Positions 33,201-41,024 of a stretch of DNA of 64,000 nt are shown one piece after another. The position numbers were made by a program, and so were the translations under genes. The stretch's first letter is position 1. Every line of letters starts with the position of its first letter. This stretch comes from Rhizobium sp. L43. GTDB lineage: Bacteria > Pseudomonadota > Alphaproteobacteria > Rhizobiales > Rhizobiaceae. Location of the stretch: positions 41,088-105,087 of the forward strand of contig NZ_NWSQ01000024.1 of the NCBI RefSeq assembly GCF_002531725.1, in the 5' to 3' direction. The notes under the pieces were generated by a model. The model searched no databases and had not been told where the DNA came from. It saw nothing but the letters and a program-made list of their open reading frames with translations.

Positions 33201-33562
33201 GCATGCTACCTTCCGCGCTCGGTGTCGGCGAAGGCGGCTCGTTCCGCGCGCCGATGGCGATCGCGGTGATCGGCGGCATCATCGTCTCGACGGTGCTCTC
33301 GCTCGTCGTCGTGCCTTCCTTCTTCCTGATCATGGATGATCTGTCCCGCCTGCTCGGCTGGGCCTTCGGCCGCTTGGTCGGCAGGAAGGATCAGGAAGAG
33401 TTACCGCTGTCGCGCGAGGATCTCACCCGCGTCACCCGCGAGAACCGCAGCGATATCGACTCGCTGGACGAGCGTCTGACCGCGATCGAAAAGCCGGAAG
33501 ACAAACGCAAGAAGGCCAACGACACCAACGTGCTTCGCCTGCCGCCCTTCGCGGCCGAGTGA
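30239..33562 (+). CDS. RND multidrug efflux transporter, HAE1 type
   Basis: The 1107-residue protein has the RND layout: twelve transmembrane helices with two large periplasmic loops. Seen: first helix IAPLLAFCLLIFIGIQSF, motif D-like RFPNIDVPLVSI, TM4 acidic pair LATGILVDDAIVEIENIARH (Asp-Asp near 398), and a second membrane half with GIVTKNAILLVDFAIEMRHQG. The C-terminal tail is charged. It exports drugs or lipophilic compounds in exchange for protons. A terminator follows. Confidence 0.92.
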   Translation: MNFSAWSIRNPIAPLLAFCLLIFIGIQSFNKLPITRFPNIDVPLVSISVTQSGASPAELEMQVTKEIEDAIASITGIDEISSTVTDGSSQTNVMFRMEVPTEQAVQDVKDAIDRIRSDLPATAEAPIVTKVDVEGQAIQTFAVSSPAMSLEELSWFVDDTVKRALQGQAGIGRVDRYGGAEREVRIELTPGKLDAYGITAASVNQQLRGTNIDLGSGRGQVAGSEQAIRVLGDARNVAELADTTIALPNGRFVKLSDLGVIKDTYEEPKSFSRFNATPVVTFGVFRSKGASEVSVAETVAQSLDKVRAENPNVKIELIDDSVYFTYGNYEAAIHTLLEGALLAVIVVFLFLRNWRATLISAIALPLSAIPTFWIMDMMGFSLNLVSFLALTLATGILVDDAIVEIENIARHIKMGKTPYRAAIEAADEIGLAVIATTFTIIAVFVPVSFMPGIPGQYFIQFGLTVAFSVFFSLMVARLITPMMAAYLMRAEDGVDDHHDNDGLLMKGYTRLVTGTTRKWYWRYTTLIVALLFTVGSVVALFMFVPGSFLPTEDASRIVLSVELPPNARLDDTEKTTDAIYDRVKDINGVESVFVLGGASPKGDLELRRATITLALHKLDQSLIKKVVNDVFGAIPVIGPKLPKVEVHGRERPQWDIETEVYARLRDIPDVHILKLNDRGERGLSFNFLSKNEKDLNDAVGILESKLRADPLLANVSADGALPRPELQVYPRKDEAARLGITPQQISETIRVATIGDVDAALAKISLDDRQIPIRVQAALDMRRDLAALRALKIQTASGGTVPLASVANIDYSEGVSSIKRNNRYRVVSIGSDLPQGVALDTASARFREIVKEANIPATVHLAESGDTKVQTEMQQSFVNAMLMGLLLVLTVLILLFKDVIQPFTILFSLPLAIGGVAAALILTSNPLSMPVMIGILMLMGIVTKNAILLVDFAIEMRHQGMARVEAMVEAGRKRARPIIMTSIAMSAGMLPSALGVGEGGSFRAPMAIAVIGGIIVSTVLSLVVVPSFFLIMDDLSRLLGWAFGRLVGRKDQEELPLSREDLTRVTRENRSDIDSLDERLTAIEKPEDKRKKANDTNVLRLPPFAAE

Positions 33563-33584
33563 GCAAAGGCTCAGGAAATCAAAG

Positions 33585-33619
33585 CGGGCCGGGAGCGATC
33601 TCCCGGCCCGTTTCGCTTT
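33585..33619 (+). terminator. Terminator of the RND operon
   Basis: Ten-bp GC-rich stem (33585-33594 with 33601-33610), then TTTCGCTTT. It lies between converging operons. Confidence 0.8.
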
Positions 33620-33684
33620 GCCTTGATGGATGCGGCAGACGGGACGGATTTCTCCTTGCCGTCGGCGCCCACCTCCTTGACCGC

Positions 33685-34296
33685 TCAGAGCCCACCCTGC
33701 TCCCTGAGGAAGCTGACGATCGCGTTGATACCGTCGCCGCGCTTCATGTCGGAGAAAACGAAGGGACGCGTCGCGCGCATGCGCGCCGCATCCCGGTCCA
33801 TCACCTCGAGATCGGCGCCGACATAAGGTGCCAGATCCTTCTTGTTGATGACCAGCAGATCCGAGCGGGTGATGCCGGGCCCGCCCTTGCGTGGGATTTC
33901 CTCGCCCTGGCAGACGGAAATGACATAGATGGTGATATCGGCAAGATCGGGCGAAAAGGTCGCCGCCAGATTGTCGCCGCCGGATTCGATGAAGACGACG
34001 TCGAGATCGGGGATCCGCTGGTTGAGACCGGCGATCGCCTGAAGGTTGATGGTCGCATCCTCGCGAATGGCGGTGTGCGGGCAACCGCCCGTCTCGACGC
34101 CGACGATGCGGTCCGAAGGCAGTGCCTGCATGCGCACCAACGCTTCGGCATCTTCGGTCGTGTAGATATCGTTGGTGACGACGGCGACGGAATAGTCGTC
34201 ACGCATCGCCTTGCAGAGCTTTTCCGTCAGCGCCGTCTTGCCCGAGCCGACCGGCCCGCCGATGCCGACGCGCAGAGGTCCGTTTCTTGATTTCAT
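33685..34296 (-). CDS. ureG: Urease accessory GTPase UreG
   Basis: The 203-residue protein is UreG: P-loop GGPVGSGKTAL near residues 13-22, SIMIBI-type motifs TNDIYTTEDAE, the nickel-binding CPH of ETGGCPHTAIRED, ESGGDNLAATFSP, and NKKDLAPYVG for guanine. It delivers nickel to apo-urease with UreD and UreF. It is the last gene of the leftward urease cluster. Confidence 0.96.
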   Translation of the reverse strand: MKSRNGPLRVGIGGPVGSGKTALTEKLCKAMRDDYSVAVVTNDIYTTEDAEALVRMQALPSDRIVGVETGGCPHTAIREDATINLQAIAGLNQRIPDLDVVFIESGGDNLAATFSPDLADITIYVISVCQGEEIPRKGGPGITRSDLLVINKKDLAPYVGADLEVMDRDAARMRATRPFVFSDMKRGDGINAIVSFLREQGGL

Positions 34297-34359
34297 CTGT
34301 TTTACTCCAATCGAAGCCCGATGATAGCGACGCCGCCGGCGCGCGCCACCGTCAAATGA

Positions 34360-34410
34360 CTTAGAGCGGTTCAGCTGACCACTCTAAGCTTTTATTTTTA
34401 CGCAATTCCG
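34360..34410. repeat. Palindromic repeat between ureF and ureG
   Basis: Nearly perfect palindrome 34360-34388 (CTTAGAG to CTCTAAG) followed on the plus strand by CTTTTATTTTTACGCAATTCC, a sequence common between Rhizobium genes. It may act as a weak terminator or stabilise RNA. Confidence 0.5.
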
Positions 34411-34415
34411 GACGA

Positions 34416-35087
34416 TCACGAGCGGAACAGCCGCGTCGCCTGCGTCTCGTGGCGCAGGCTGGCAATATCGGCCTGCACCGTCGCCGAGCCCAGATCATCG
34501 AGCGTCGAGGCCGCCGCGCGCCGGGCGACCTCCGCGATACGCTCTTCGAGGCCAGCAAGCACTGCAACGCCATCCTTCTGCCCGGCGACTCCGAGACGGA
34601 TGCCTGATGACACCGCCTGCGAGGCATAGGCGTGCAGAAAAACCGCAAGCACCTTCTCAGGCCCTATGCCATGCGCGCCCGCAACTGCCCCGACCGCAAT
34701 GGGATAAGCGGCCTTGCGGGGCAGCCTTTCGAACACCTCGTTCGGCCAGGCCCGCGCCGCCGCCAGGAAGGCGTCTCCGAGCAGCATCGTTTCCTGATGG
34801 CGCTCACGCGATCCAGCAAGCGCCTCGGCGAGTGCGGCGACGTCGGCAAGGCGCGCGGGTTCTGCTTGGCCCCTGTGGCTTTCGGCCAGAAGCACCGCAT
34901 CGTTCCAGACCGACCCATGGTCGATCAGCGTGCCGATCCAGGCCGCAAGCGAGGCCGCATCGGTGACGAGTCCGTCGGCCACGGCCCGCTCCAGCCCACC
35001 CGAATAGGCAAAGCCGCCGATCGGAAAGGCCGGCGAGAGCCATGCCGTCAGGCGCAGCAATGCCTTCAGCTCAGAGTCCCCGGTCAT
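34416..35087 (-). CDS. ureF: Urease accessory protein UreF
   Basis: This 223-residue helical protein matches UreF: LLRLTAWLSPAFPIGGFAYSGGLERAV near residues 10-36, and HAYASQAVSSGIRL with the Ser/Gly-rich helix near 150. It bridges UreD and UreG during nickel insertion. It lies six bases from ureE. The gap to ureG is 119 bases and carries a repeat. Confidence 0.94.
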   Translation of the reverse strand: MTGDSELKALLRLTAWLSPAFPIGGFAYSGGLERAVADGLVTDAASLAAWIGTLIDHGSVWNDAVLLAESHRGQAEPARLADVAALAEALAGSRERHQETMLLGDAFLAAARAWPNEVFERLPRKAAYPIAVGAVAGAHGIGPEKVLAVFLHAYASQAVSSGIRLGVAGQKDGVAVLAGLEERIAEVARRAAASTLDDLGSATVQADIASLRHETQATRLFRS

Positions 35088-35093
35088 CGGCTC

Positions 35094-35684
35094 TCAGTCG
35101 TGCTTATGATCATGATGTCCGTGATCATGATCATGATCGCGACCGTGGTCATGATCACATCCCGGTCCATGCACATGGTCGTGGCCATGATCATGTTTGT
35201 GGTCATGCCCGTGGTCATGAGCCGCATGGCCGTGATCGTGCGAATGCCCGCCATGGGAATGGTAGGCTCCGCGCGCCGGCTGGAAGGGCTCGTCGATATC
35301 GAGGACGGTGGCGCCGAGCCCCTGCAGCATGGTGCGGATGACGTGGTCGCGCAGGATGACGATGCGGTCCTCCTCGATCTGCGCGGCGAGATGACGGTTG
35401 CCGAGATGCCAGGCAAGCTCGACCAGATGGGTGCGGTCGCGGCCGCGAACCTCGAAGAGTTTCTCATCGGCCGCGAGGATCTCGATCAACTCGCCATCGT
35501 CGCGCACCAGCAGGTCGCCATTGGCGAAAAGCACCGGGTCCTTGAGATCGAGCATGACCATCTCGCCATTTTCCAGATGCAGCAGCTTGCGGCGCAGATG
35601 GCGCAGATCGTGCGGCAGCTTGACCTGGGCGGTCGGATGGGAGGAAGGGGTTCCGGCGGGAAGATAGGAGGTAACGCGCTGCAT
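35094..35684 (-). CDS. ureE: Urease accessory metallochaperone UreE with long His tail
   Basis: The 196-residue protein has a peptide-binding N-domain (RVTSYLPAGT, KLPHDLRHLRRKLLHL) and a metal-binding C-domain (AWHLGNRHLAAQIE with the nickel His near residue 95). The C-terminal 50 residues contain about 20 His interleaved with Asp and Gly, encoded by short repeats of GATCAT type. UreE from other bacteria has a shorter His tail or none. It stores nickel and hands it to UreG. Confidence 0.95.
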   Translation of the reverse strand: MQRVTSYLPAGTPSSHPTAQVKLPHDLRHLRRKLLHLENGEMVMLDLKDPVLFANGDLLVRDDGELIEILAADEKLFEVRGRDRTHLVELAWHLGNRHLAAQIEEDRIVILRDHVIRTMLQGLGATVLDIDEPFQPARGAYHSHGGHSHDHGHAAHDHGHDHKHDHGHDHVHGPGCDHDHGRDHDHDHGHHDHKHD

Positions 35685-35768
35685 GATATGTCCGTTTTGC
35701 TGAGGCGACCACGCAAAATAGCCTCTCCCGACGCAAGCACCAATGGCCTTTTGCTCGCAACGGGGATT

Positions 35769-36632
35769 TTATATTCCGTAAGCCTGCATCACGTTGTCGC
35801 TCTCGGCTCCCCGGCCCTTGGCATCGAGGCTGTTGTCGACGAGCCCGTGCCAGGCGTGATGCAAACCTTCCCGCTCGTGGACGACGCGATTGCGCCCGAG
35901 CGCCTTGGCGAGATAGAGCGCTCGGTCTGCCGAAGCATAAACCGCCTGCTTGTTGCACCCGGTGCCGAGATCGGCAACACCGCCGGAAACGGTGATGCGA
36001 ATATCGTGGCCCTCGGCCGCGATCGCGCCGCTGGCGATCCGGGCCCGGACACCCTCGATGCGCTCCATCCGCGCCTCCAGCGGCTCGCCGGAGACGATGA
36101 CGCCGAACTCCTCCCCACCCAGCCGTGCGACGACGGACATCTCATCGAAGGCGGATGTGAGCATGGCCGAGACGGCGGTGATGACGGCATCGCCGCAGGC
36201 ATGGCCGAAGCGATCGTTGATCGCCTTGAAGCGGTCGACATCGAAAATGACGAGCGAGGCGTTGCCCTCGGTATTCTCGAGCGCCTCTGTGAAGGCACGC
36301 CGGTTCAGCAGGCCAGAAAGTGTGTCCGTGCGGCTGAGCTTTTCGAACTCCGCCCGCGACAGCGTCAGCTCATGCAGGGCAAAACCGGCAGCCAGCGACA
36401 GCATGCCGGAAACCGTCCCACCAACGAGCCAGGAAAAAATGGCGCCGAAGCCGATCGCATGCGAGAGCGTCACCGGCAGCAGCCCGAAAAAGCCGAGCGG
36501 CGGTATCGTCAGCGATATGATGACGCCGGAGAGAATGACGGCAAGAAAGCTCATCTTCAGAGCGAAGAGATAGACGTTCCTGCGATGTTGAAAATTGCCG
36601 AATTCGGCCTGCAGCGACATCCAGTTACTCAT
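35769..36632 (-). CDS. Membrane diguanylate cyclase (GGDEF)
   Basis: This 287-residue protein has an N-terminal membrane part with two to three helices (FALKMSFLAVILSGVIISLTI, then LPVTLSHAIGFGAIFSWLVGG). A GGDEF domain follows: SRTDTLSGLLNRRAF near residue 127, DVDRFKAINDRFGHACGD near 160, and active site LGGEEFGV near 205. It makes cyclic di-GMP. AAGG before the ATG at 36632 sets the start. It lies inside the urease gene cluster on the same strand, between ureE and the TIGR02117 gene; there is no obvious functional link. Confidence 0.88.
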   Translation of the reverse strand: MSNWMSLQAEFGNFQHRRNVYLFALKMSFLAVILSGVIISLTIPPLGFFGLLPVTLSHAIGFGAIFSWLVGGTVSGMLSLAAGFALHELTLSRAEFEKLSRTDTLSGLLNRRAFTEALENTEGNASLVIFDVDRFKAINDRFGHACGDAVITAVSAMLTSAFDEMSVVARLGGEEFGVIVSGEPLEARMERIEGVRARIASGAIAAEGHDIRITVSGGVADLGTGCNKQAVYASADRALYLAKALGRNRVVHEREGLHHAWHGLVDNSLDAKGRGAESDNVMQAYGI

Positions 36633-36962
36633 GAGAATCAACCTTCCTGCCCGGCGTTGCAAGGCATTGATAAGAGCCCAATTGCTGCGGGTGTCTTAAT
36701 CGACTCGTTAAAATTCGACCGGTTTTGGACGATTCCGTCGGCAGATTTTTTCTAGCAGTGGCTGCAAACGTCCAATCCCTGAATCGGACAGGACAGGGTG
36801 TCATCTATGTCATTGACGTAAAATGTCTTTTTCGGCCTTCACGAGGGAGCTGTTCCAGAATGGTTTACCTGGGGAAAACACAGGGTTTCTCAGTGATTTT
36901 TACAACCGGACGGAGAGTGTTGTTCACAATTTCGTTTACGAACGGACCGCTCGGCGAATGCT
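36633..36962. other. Gene-free stretch inside the urease cluster
   Basis: No gene is seen in these 330 bases. It separates the TIGR02117 gene from the GGDEF gene and probably holds the promoter of the latter. The lower GC and lack of repeats suggest plain regulatory sequence. Confidence 0.4.
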
Positions 36963-37634
36963 TCAATTGTAGACAGAAAGAGATAACCGCAATGATTGTG
37001 GAAGCGGATTCCATAGGCCGGTCCGAAGCCCCGCCGACCGGAGTGCTGCGGCAGTCCAGGTGTTGCAGCCGACGAGAGCGTTGAAGTATCCCTTGGCCTC
37101 GAAGAACCGGTCGATCTCCCCGTAACCCGCATTCGGAATCGGCGCGATCTCGCCCGCGTCGCGAACGAAGCTGTCCGAGATAAAATTGATTAGCCGCGCC
37201 AATTGATCGTCACTGACATCGAATGCCGCAACGGCGGGCTGCGGCTCGGTGATGTGACCGGCAAGGTCCACGTGCAGCACCGAACGATCGATCGTCAGCG
37301 CCCGCAGCACCGGCAGCGGCTTCAGCTCCGCCCAGGTCGGAGTCTCCAGATAGAAGGCACGGCCGCCCCAGCCGACGATGAGCCATTCCGCATTCGGATG
37401 GCCGAGTGGAAAATCGGGATTGTCGAGGAAGGAGAAGGTGGCGCGCGTCTTTTCGTCGAGCGGAATGGCAATATCGGTATGGATCGCTCCCGACAGCAGG
37501 AGAATCCGATGCGTCGCCGCCACAGACGACGCCTCGACCGGGGCAATCAGCGGCCGGGGAATGAAGGTTCCGCAGGCCGCCAAAAATACGAGCAGCAATA
37601 CGATCCGCAGCAACCAGCGGATGCCCGTCCTCAT
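36963..37634 (-). CDS. TIGR02117/DUF2459 urease-cluster protein, probable lipoprotein
   Basis: The 223-residue protein starts with a lipoprotein-type signal (RIVLLLVFLAACGTF, lipobox LAAC). It then shows DUF2459 features: HTDIAIPLD near residue 50, GWGGRAFYLETPTW near 88-101, DRSVLHVDL near 115, and GCNTWTAAALRSAGL near 190. The family is known from urease loci but has no assigned role; its fold class resembles papain-like peptidases, with His, Cys and Asn conserved. The ATG at 37634 is preferred over a GTG three codons before. It follows ureC by 31 bases. Confidence 0.8.
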   Translation of the reverse strand: MRTGIRWLLRIVLLLVFLAACGTFIPRPLIAPVEASSVAATHRILLLSGAIHTDIAIPLDEKTRATFSFLDNPDFPLGHPNAEWLIVGWGGRAFYLETPTWAELKPLPVLRALTIDRSVLHVDLAGHITEPQPAVAAFDVSDDQLARLINFISDSFVRDAGEIAPIPNAGYGEIDRFFEAKGYFNALVGCNTWTAAALRSAGLRTGLWNPLPQSLRLSLSVYN

Positions 37635-37665
37635 CGGAACCACCGGTCACACATCGGGCGTGCGC

Positions 37666-39378
37666 CTAAAACAGGAAATAGCGCTGCGCCATCGGCAGCA
37701 CCGTCGCCGGCTCGCATGTCAGCAGTTCGCCGTTCGCCCTGACTTCGTAGGTCTCCGGATCGACCTCGATCTCCGGTGTCAGATCGTTGTGGATCATCGA
37801 TGCCTTGGAGATGCCGCCGCGCGTATTCTTCACCGCCACCAGCTCCTTGGCGACACCGAGCCGGCCCTTCAGGCCGGCGTCGAGTGAGGCCTGGCTGACG
37901 AAGGTGACGGAGGAATTGGTGAGGCTCTTGCCGTAGGAGGCAAACATCGGCCGGTAGTGCACCGGCTGCGGCGTCGGGATCGAGGCATTCGGATCGCCCA
38001 TCGGGGCAGCCGCGATCGAGCCGCCGAGCAGCACCATGTCGGGCTTCACCCCGAAGAAGGCCGGATTCCACAGTACGAGGTCGGCACGCTTGCCAACTTC
38101 GACCGAACCGATTTCACGGCTGAGGCCGTGGGCGATCGCCGGATTGATGGTGTATTTGGCGATGTAGCGGCGGACGCGGAAATTGTCGTTGTCACCCTGT
38201 TCCTCTTTGAGCCGGCCGCGTTGGCGCTTCATCTTGTCGGCCGTCTGCCAGGTGCGGATCGCCACCTCGCCGACGCGGCCCATGGCCTGGCTGTCGGAAG
38301 AGATGATCGAGAAGGCGCCGATATCGTGCAGAATATCTTCCGCCGCGATCGTCTCCTTGCGGATCCGGCTTTCGGCAAAGGCGATATCCTCGGGGATCGA
38401 CGGCGACAGGTGATGGCAGACCATCAGCATGTCGAGATGTTCGGCGATGGTGTTGACCGTATAGGGCCGCGTCGGATTGGTGGACGAGGGAATGACGTTC
38501 GGCTGGCCGCAGATCTTGATAATGTCAGGCGCGTGGCCACCACCCGCCCCTTCGGTATGGAAGGCATGAATGGTGCGGCCCTTGATGGCGCCGATCGTAT
38601 CCTCGACGAAGCCGCTTTCGTTCAGCGTGTCGGTGTGGATCATCACCTGCACGTCGTACTCGTCGGCGACTGACAGGCAGCAGTCGATGGCAGCAGGCGT
38701 CGTGCCCCAATCCTCATGCAGCTTCAGCGAGGTGGCGCCGGCCAGCACCATTTCGGTCAGCGCCCCCGGCAGCGAGGCATTGCCCTTGCCGGCAAAGGCA
38801 AGGTTCATCGGGAAGGCGTCGGCGGCCTCGATCATGCGCGCGAGATGCCAGGGACCGGGCGTGCAGGTGGTGGCAAGCGTGCCATGCGCCGGCCCCGTGC
38901 CGCCGCCGAGCATGCAGGTCATGCCTGACATCAGCGCTTCTTCGATCTGCTGCGGCGCGATGAAGTGGATATGGCTGTCCATGCCGCCGGCGGTGATAAT
39001 CTTGCCTTCGGCGGCGATCGCCTCGGTGCCCGGGCCGACGATGATATTGACGCCGGGCTGCATGTCGGGATTGCCGGCTTTGCCGATCGCAACAATGCGG
39101 CCGCCCTTGAGCCCGATATCGGCCTTGTAGATGCCCGAATGATCGACGATCACCGCATTGGTGATGACGGTATCGACCGCTCCGTCCGCCCGCGTCACCT
39201 GGCTCTGGCCCATGCCATCGCGGATCACCTTGCCGCCGCCGAACTTCACCTCCTCGCCATAGGTGGTGAAATCCTTCTCGATCTCGATGAAGAGCTCCGT
39301 ATCGGCAAGGCGCACCTTGTCGCCGGTCGTCGGTCCGAACATGCCGGCATAGGCGGCGCGCGAGATCTTATAGGGCAT
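37666..39378 (-). CDS. ureC: Urease alpha subunit UreC
   Basis: The 570-residue protein is the catalytic subunit. GPTTGDKVRLADTELF begins it; MDSHIHFI brings two nickel His; SLKLHEDWG holds the carbamylated Lys; HTDTLNESGF and FHTEGAGGGHAPDI supply further His; the flap MVCHHLSPSIPEDIAFAESR carries the catalytic His; and an Asp follows in the metal site. It hydrolyses urea to ammonia and carbamate in the cytoplasm. Full length. It follows the GT29-like gene by three bases. Confidence 0.97.
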   Translation of the reverse strand: MPYKISRAAYAGMFGPTTGDKVRLADTELFIEIEKDFTTYGEEVKFGGGKVIRDGMGQSQVTRADGAVDTVITNAVIVDHSGIYKADIGLKGGRIVAIGKAGNPDMQPGVNIIVGPGTEAIAAEGKIITAGGMDSHIHFIAPQQIEEALMSGMTCMLGGGTGPAHGTLATTCTPGPWHLARMIEAADAFPMNLAFAGKGNASLPGALTEMVLAGATSLKLHEDWGTTPAAIDCCLSVADEYDVQVMIHTDTLNESGFVEDTIGAIKGRTIHAFHTEGAGGGHAPDIIKICGQPNVIPSSTNPTRPYTVNTIAEHLDMLMVCHHLSPSIPEDIAFAESRIRKETIAAEDILHDIGAFSIISSDSQAMGRVGEVAIRTWQTADKMKRQRGRLKEEQGDNDNFRVRRYIAKYTINPAIAHGLSREIGSVEVGKRADLVLWNPAFFGVKPDMVLLGGSIAAAPMGDPNASIPTPQPVHYRPMFASYGKSLTNSSVTFVSQASLDAGLKGRLGVAKELVAVKNTRGGISKASMIHNDLTPEIEVDPETYEVRANGELLTCEPATVLPMAQRYFLF

Positions 39379-39381
39379 CCA

Positions 39382-40020
39382 TCAGGCTCCGTGGGAGGAA
39401 GAAACAAGCATTTTTCCGCCGAGCCGCGTTAGGCGGCCGGCGGCAATACAACTATCGACAAGCTGCCGTTCAGCCGCGAACGGGTGCCATTCCCAGCCGG
39501 CATGGCCGAAGCCGGCCAGCGACACCTCGGCCTCGGCATATCTCTCCAGCACTTCAGCAATGACGATCATGCCGCTGCTCGGCACCACATAGGGCTGCGG
39601 ATCAAAAGCCGAAAGCGATGCGTCGACGGCTTCATGAACCGATTTGTCGATGACGACGTGTGTCTTGCCGGTATCGGCGCAGAAGGCAGTGAACGCATCG
39701 GTATAGTCGTCGCAGAAATCGTCGAGTTCCGGATGCGAGACGGCAAGCGGCGCTCGCATCGCGGCAAACGTTTCCGGATCGCGCACGCTCCAGATTTCGC
39801 CAGCCGAAACGACGCCGGGATGGGCGCGCCACTCGGGCGAACCGAGCATCGCCTTTGCCGGCCGGCCGGTATTGCAGACCGCAACGGCATCCGTGCGGCT
39901 GCCACCGGCGCCATAGGAGCGGCAATCGTTGAAGCGGATGACGAAATCCGCGGCATCGATGATGCCTGCCATTCCTTCTCCGATCTCGCCATTGCCGACG
40001 ATTACGATCTTCCTGATCAC
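39382..40020 (-). CDS. Urease-operon accessory protein with GT29/sialyltransferase-like motifs
   Basis: The 212-residue protein begins with a nucleotide-binding-like IRKIVIVGNGEIGEGMAG and a segment RFNDCRSYGAGGSRTDAVAVCNTG. These resemble the L-sialylmotif VGN.....V.RFN......GSRTD of glycosyltransferase family 29. A segment PSSGMIVIAEVLERY near residue 145 fits the S-motif, and HPFAAERQLV follows. Rhizobial genomes annotate it only as a urease operon accessory protein. The position between ureC and the LprI-like gene, separated by one to three bases, shows co-expression with urease. The reaction is unknown. Confidence 0.65.
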   Translation of the reverse strand: MIRKIVIVGNGEIGEGMAGIIDAADFVIRFNDCRSYGAGGSRTDAVAVCNTGRPAKAMLGSPEWRAHPGVVSAGEIWSVRDPETFAAMRAPLAVSHPELDDFCDDYTDAFTAFCADTGKTHVVIDKSVHEAVDASLSAFDPQPYVVPSSGMIVIAEVLERYAEAEVSLAGFGHAGWEWHPFAAERQLVDSCIAAGRLTRLGGKMLVSSSHGA

Positions 40021-40021
40021 C

Positions 40022-40429
40022 TTAGTTGCTCATCGTATCTGCGAGCTCTTTCAGCTCCTTGGTACGCTTGTCGGTAATATTGGCGAGACATCCGGCGACC
40101 AGCATCGGCTCCATCGTGCCGCCGCGCGCCTGGAAGCCGAAGGCGTCGCACTCGGCGTCGCGATAATCGATCCAGGCGCGTTGCGCCTTGACCAGCGCCC
40201 GCTCCGCGCCCTTCATGTCGCCGTCGAGATCCTTGTCAACCGCCGCAAGAGCCGCGCGGGTCTTCTTGTATTGCGCATTCAGGGCCTTGTCGGCGGCCTC
40301 ATGGCGCACCGCCTCGCAGGACGTCATGTCCGATTGCGTCTTGGGATTCTGGCAGTCGATATCTTGAGCGCAGGCAGCACCTGCCGTCAGCAGGATCGCC
40401 GTGCCCGCGAGGCAGATATTCAACCGCAT
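40022..40429 (-). CDS. LprI/DUF1311 family secreted protein
   Basis: This 135-residue protein has a Sec signal peptide (MRLNICLAGTAILLTAGAACAQ). The mature part has the DUF1311 pattern with four Cys (DIDCQNP, TSCEAV, AECDAF, AGCLAN) and KAQRAWIDYRDAECDAF, the family signature. LprI members inhibit lysozyme. It lies one base from the GT29-like gene and 17 bases from ureB. A role in urease maturation is not known. Confidence 0.8.
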   Translation of the reverse strand: MRLNICLAGTAILLTAGAACAQDIDCQNPKTQSDMTSCEAVRHEAADKALNAQYKKTRAALAAVDKDLDGDMKGAERALVKAQRAWIDYRDAECDAFGFQARGGTMEPMLVAGCLANITDKRTKELKELADTMSN

Positions 40430-40446
40430 ATCTCTCTCCCGTTATC

Positions 40447-40752
40447 CTAAAGCTTGCCCATCACCAGCTGACGGAAGCCGTAGACCTCGCGTTTGCCGGA
40501 AAGCGGGATCAGCGTCACCGAGCGCGTCTGTCCCGGCTCGAAGCGCACCGCCGTTCCCGCCGGAATATCGAGCCGCTTGCCATGCGCCGCGGCGCGGTCA
40601 AAGGAAAGCCCGGCATTGGTCTCGGCGAAATGATAGTGGCTGCCGACCTGCACCGGCCGGTCGCCCGTATTGGAAACTTCCAGCGTCACCGTCGGTGCAC
40701 CGGCATTCAGTTCGATGTCACCGCTTGCGGCAATGATTTCGCCCGGAATCAT
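40447..40752 (-). CDS. ureB: Urease beta subunit UreB
   Basis: The 101-residue protein is the small beta subunit: MIPGEIIAASGDIELNAG begins it, and VGSHYHFAETNAGLSFDR and GTAVRFEPGQTRSVTLI are the usual strands. The start at 40752 gives the standard length. The gene follows the DUF1272 gene by 11 bases. Confidence 0.96.
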   Translation of the reverse strand: MIPGEIIAASGDIELNAGAPTVTLEVSNTGDRPVQVGSHYHFAETNAGLSFDRAAAHGKRLDIPAGTAVRFEPGQTRSVTLIPLSGKREVYGFRQLVMGKL

Positions 40753-40763
40753 CTCGTTCTCCT

Positions 40764-41015
40764 TCAAGCTGCCTTGGGCGCGCAGCCCTCGGCTTTCAGC
40801 ACGCGTTTCGTTGATGCCGGATTTTTGGTGAGCATGGCGGCCGGCCGGATGGGTCTCGCGACGAGATTGCCGCCGCAATTCGGGCAGGCCCCCTTCAATA
40901 CGCCATCGGCGCAATCGGCGCAGAAAGTGCATTCATAGGTGCAGATCCGCGCCTCGGTGCTCTCCGGCGGCAAATCCTTGTCGCAGCATTCGCAATTGGG
41001 CCTGAGCTCGAGCAT
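40764..41015 (-). CDS. DUF1272 zinc-ribbon-like protein
   Basis: This 83-residue protein contains eight Cys in pairs: NCECCDKDL, ICTYECTFCADCAD and GACPNCGG. It matches DUF1272, probably a two-zinc small domain. No function has been assigned. It is inserted between ureA and ureB with nine and 11 bases, so it is translated in the urease operon; a metal-related role is an inference. Confidence 0.85.
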   Translation of the reverse strand: MLELRPNCECCDKDLPPESTEARICTYECTFCADCADGVLKGACPNCGGNLVARPIRPAAMLTKNPASTKRVLKAEGCAPKAA

Positions 41016-41024
41016 GCTCTCTCC

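Noticed and set aside
34632..36755. 707-codon open frame on the plus strand
   Set aside because: Antisense to ureF, ureE and the GGDEF gene; no family motifs and low-complexity composition.
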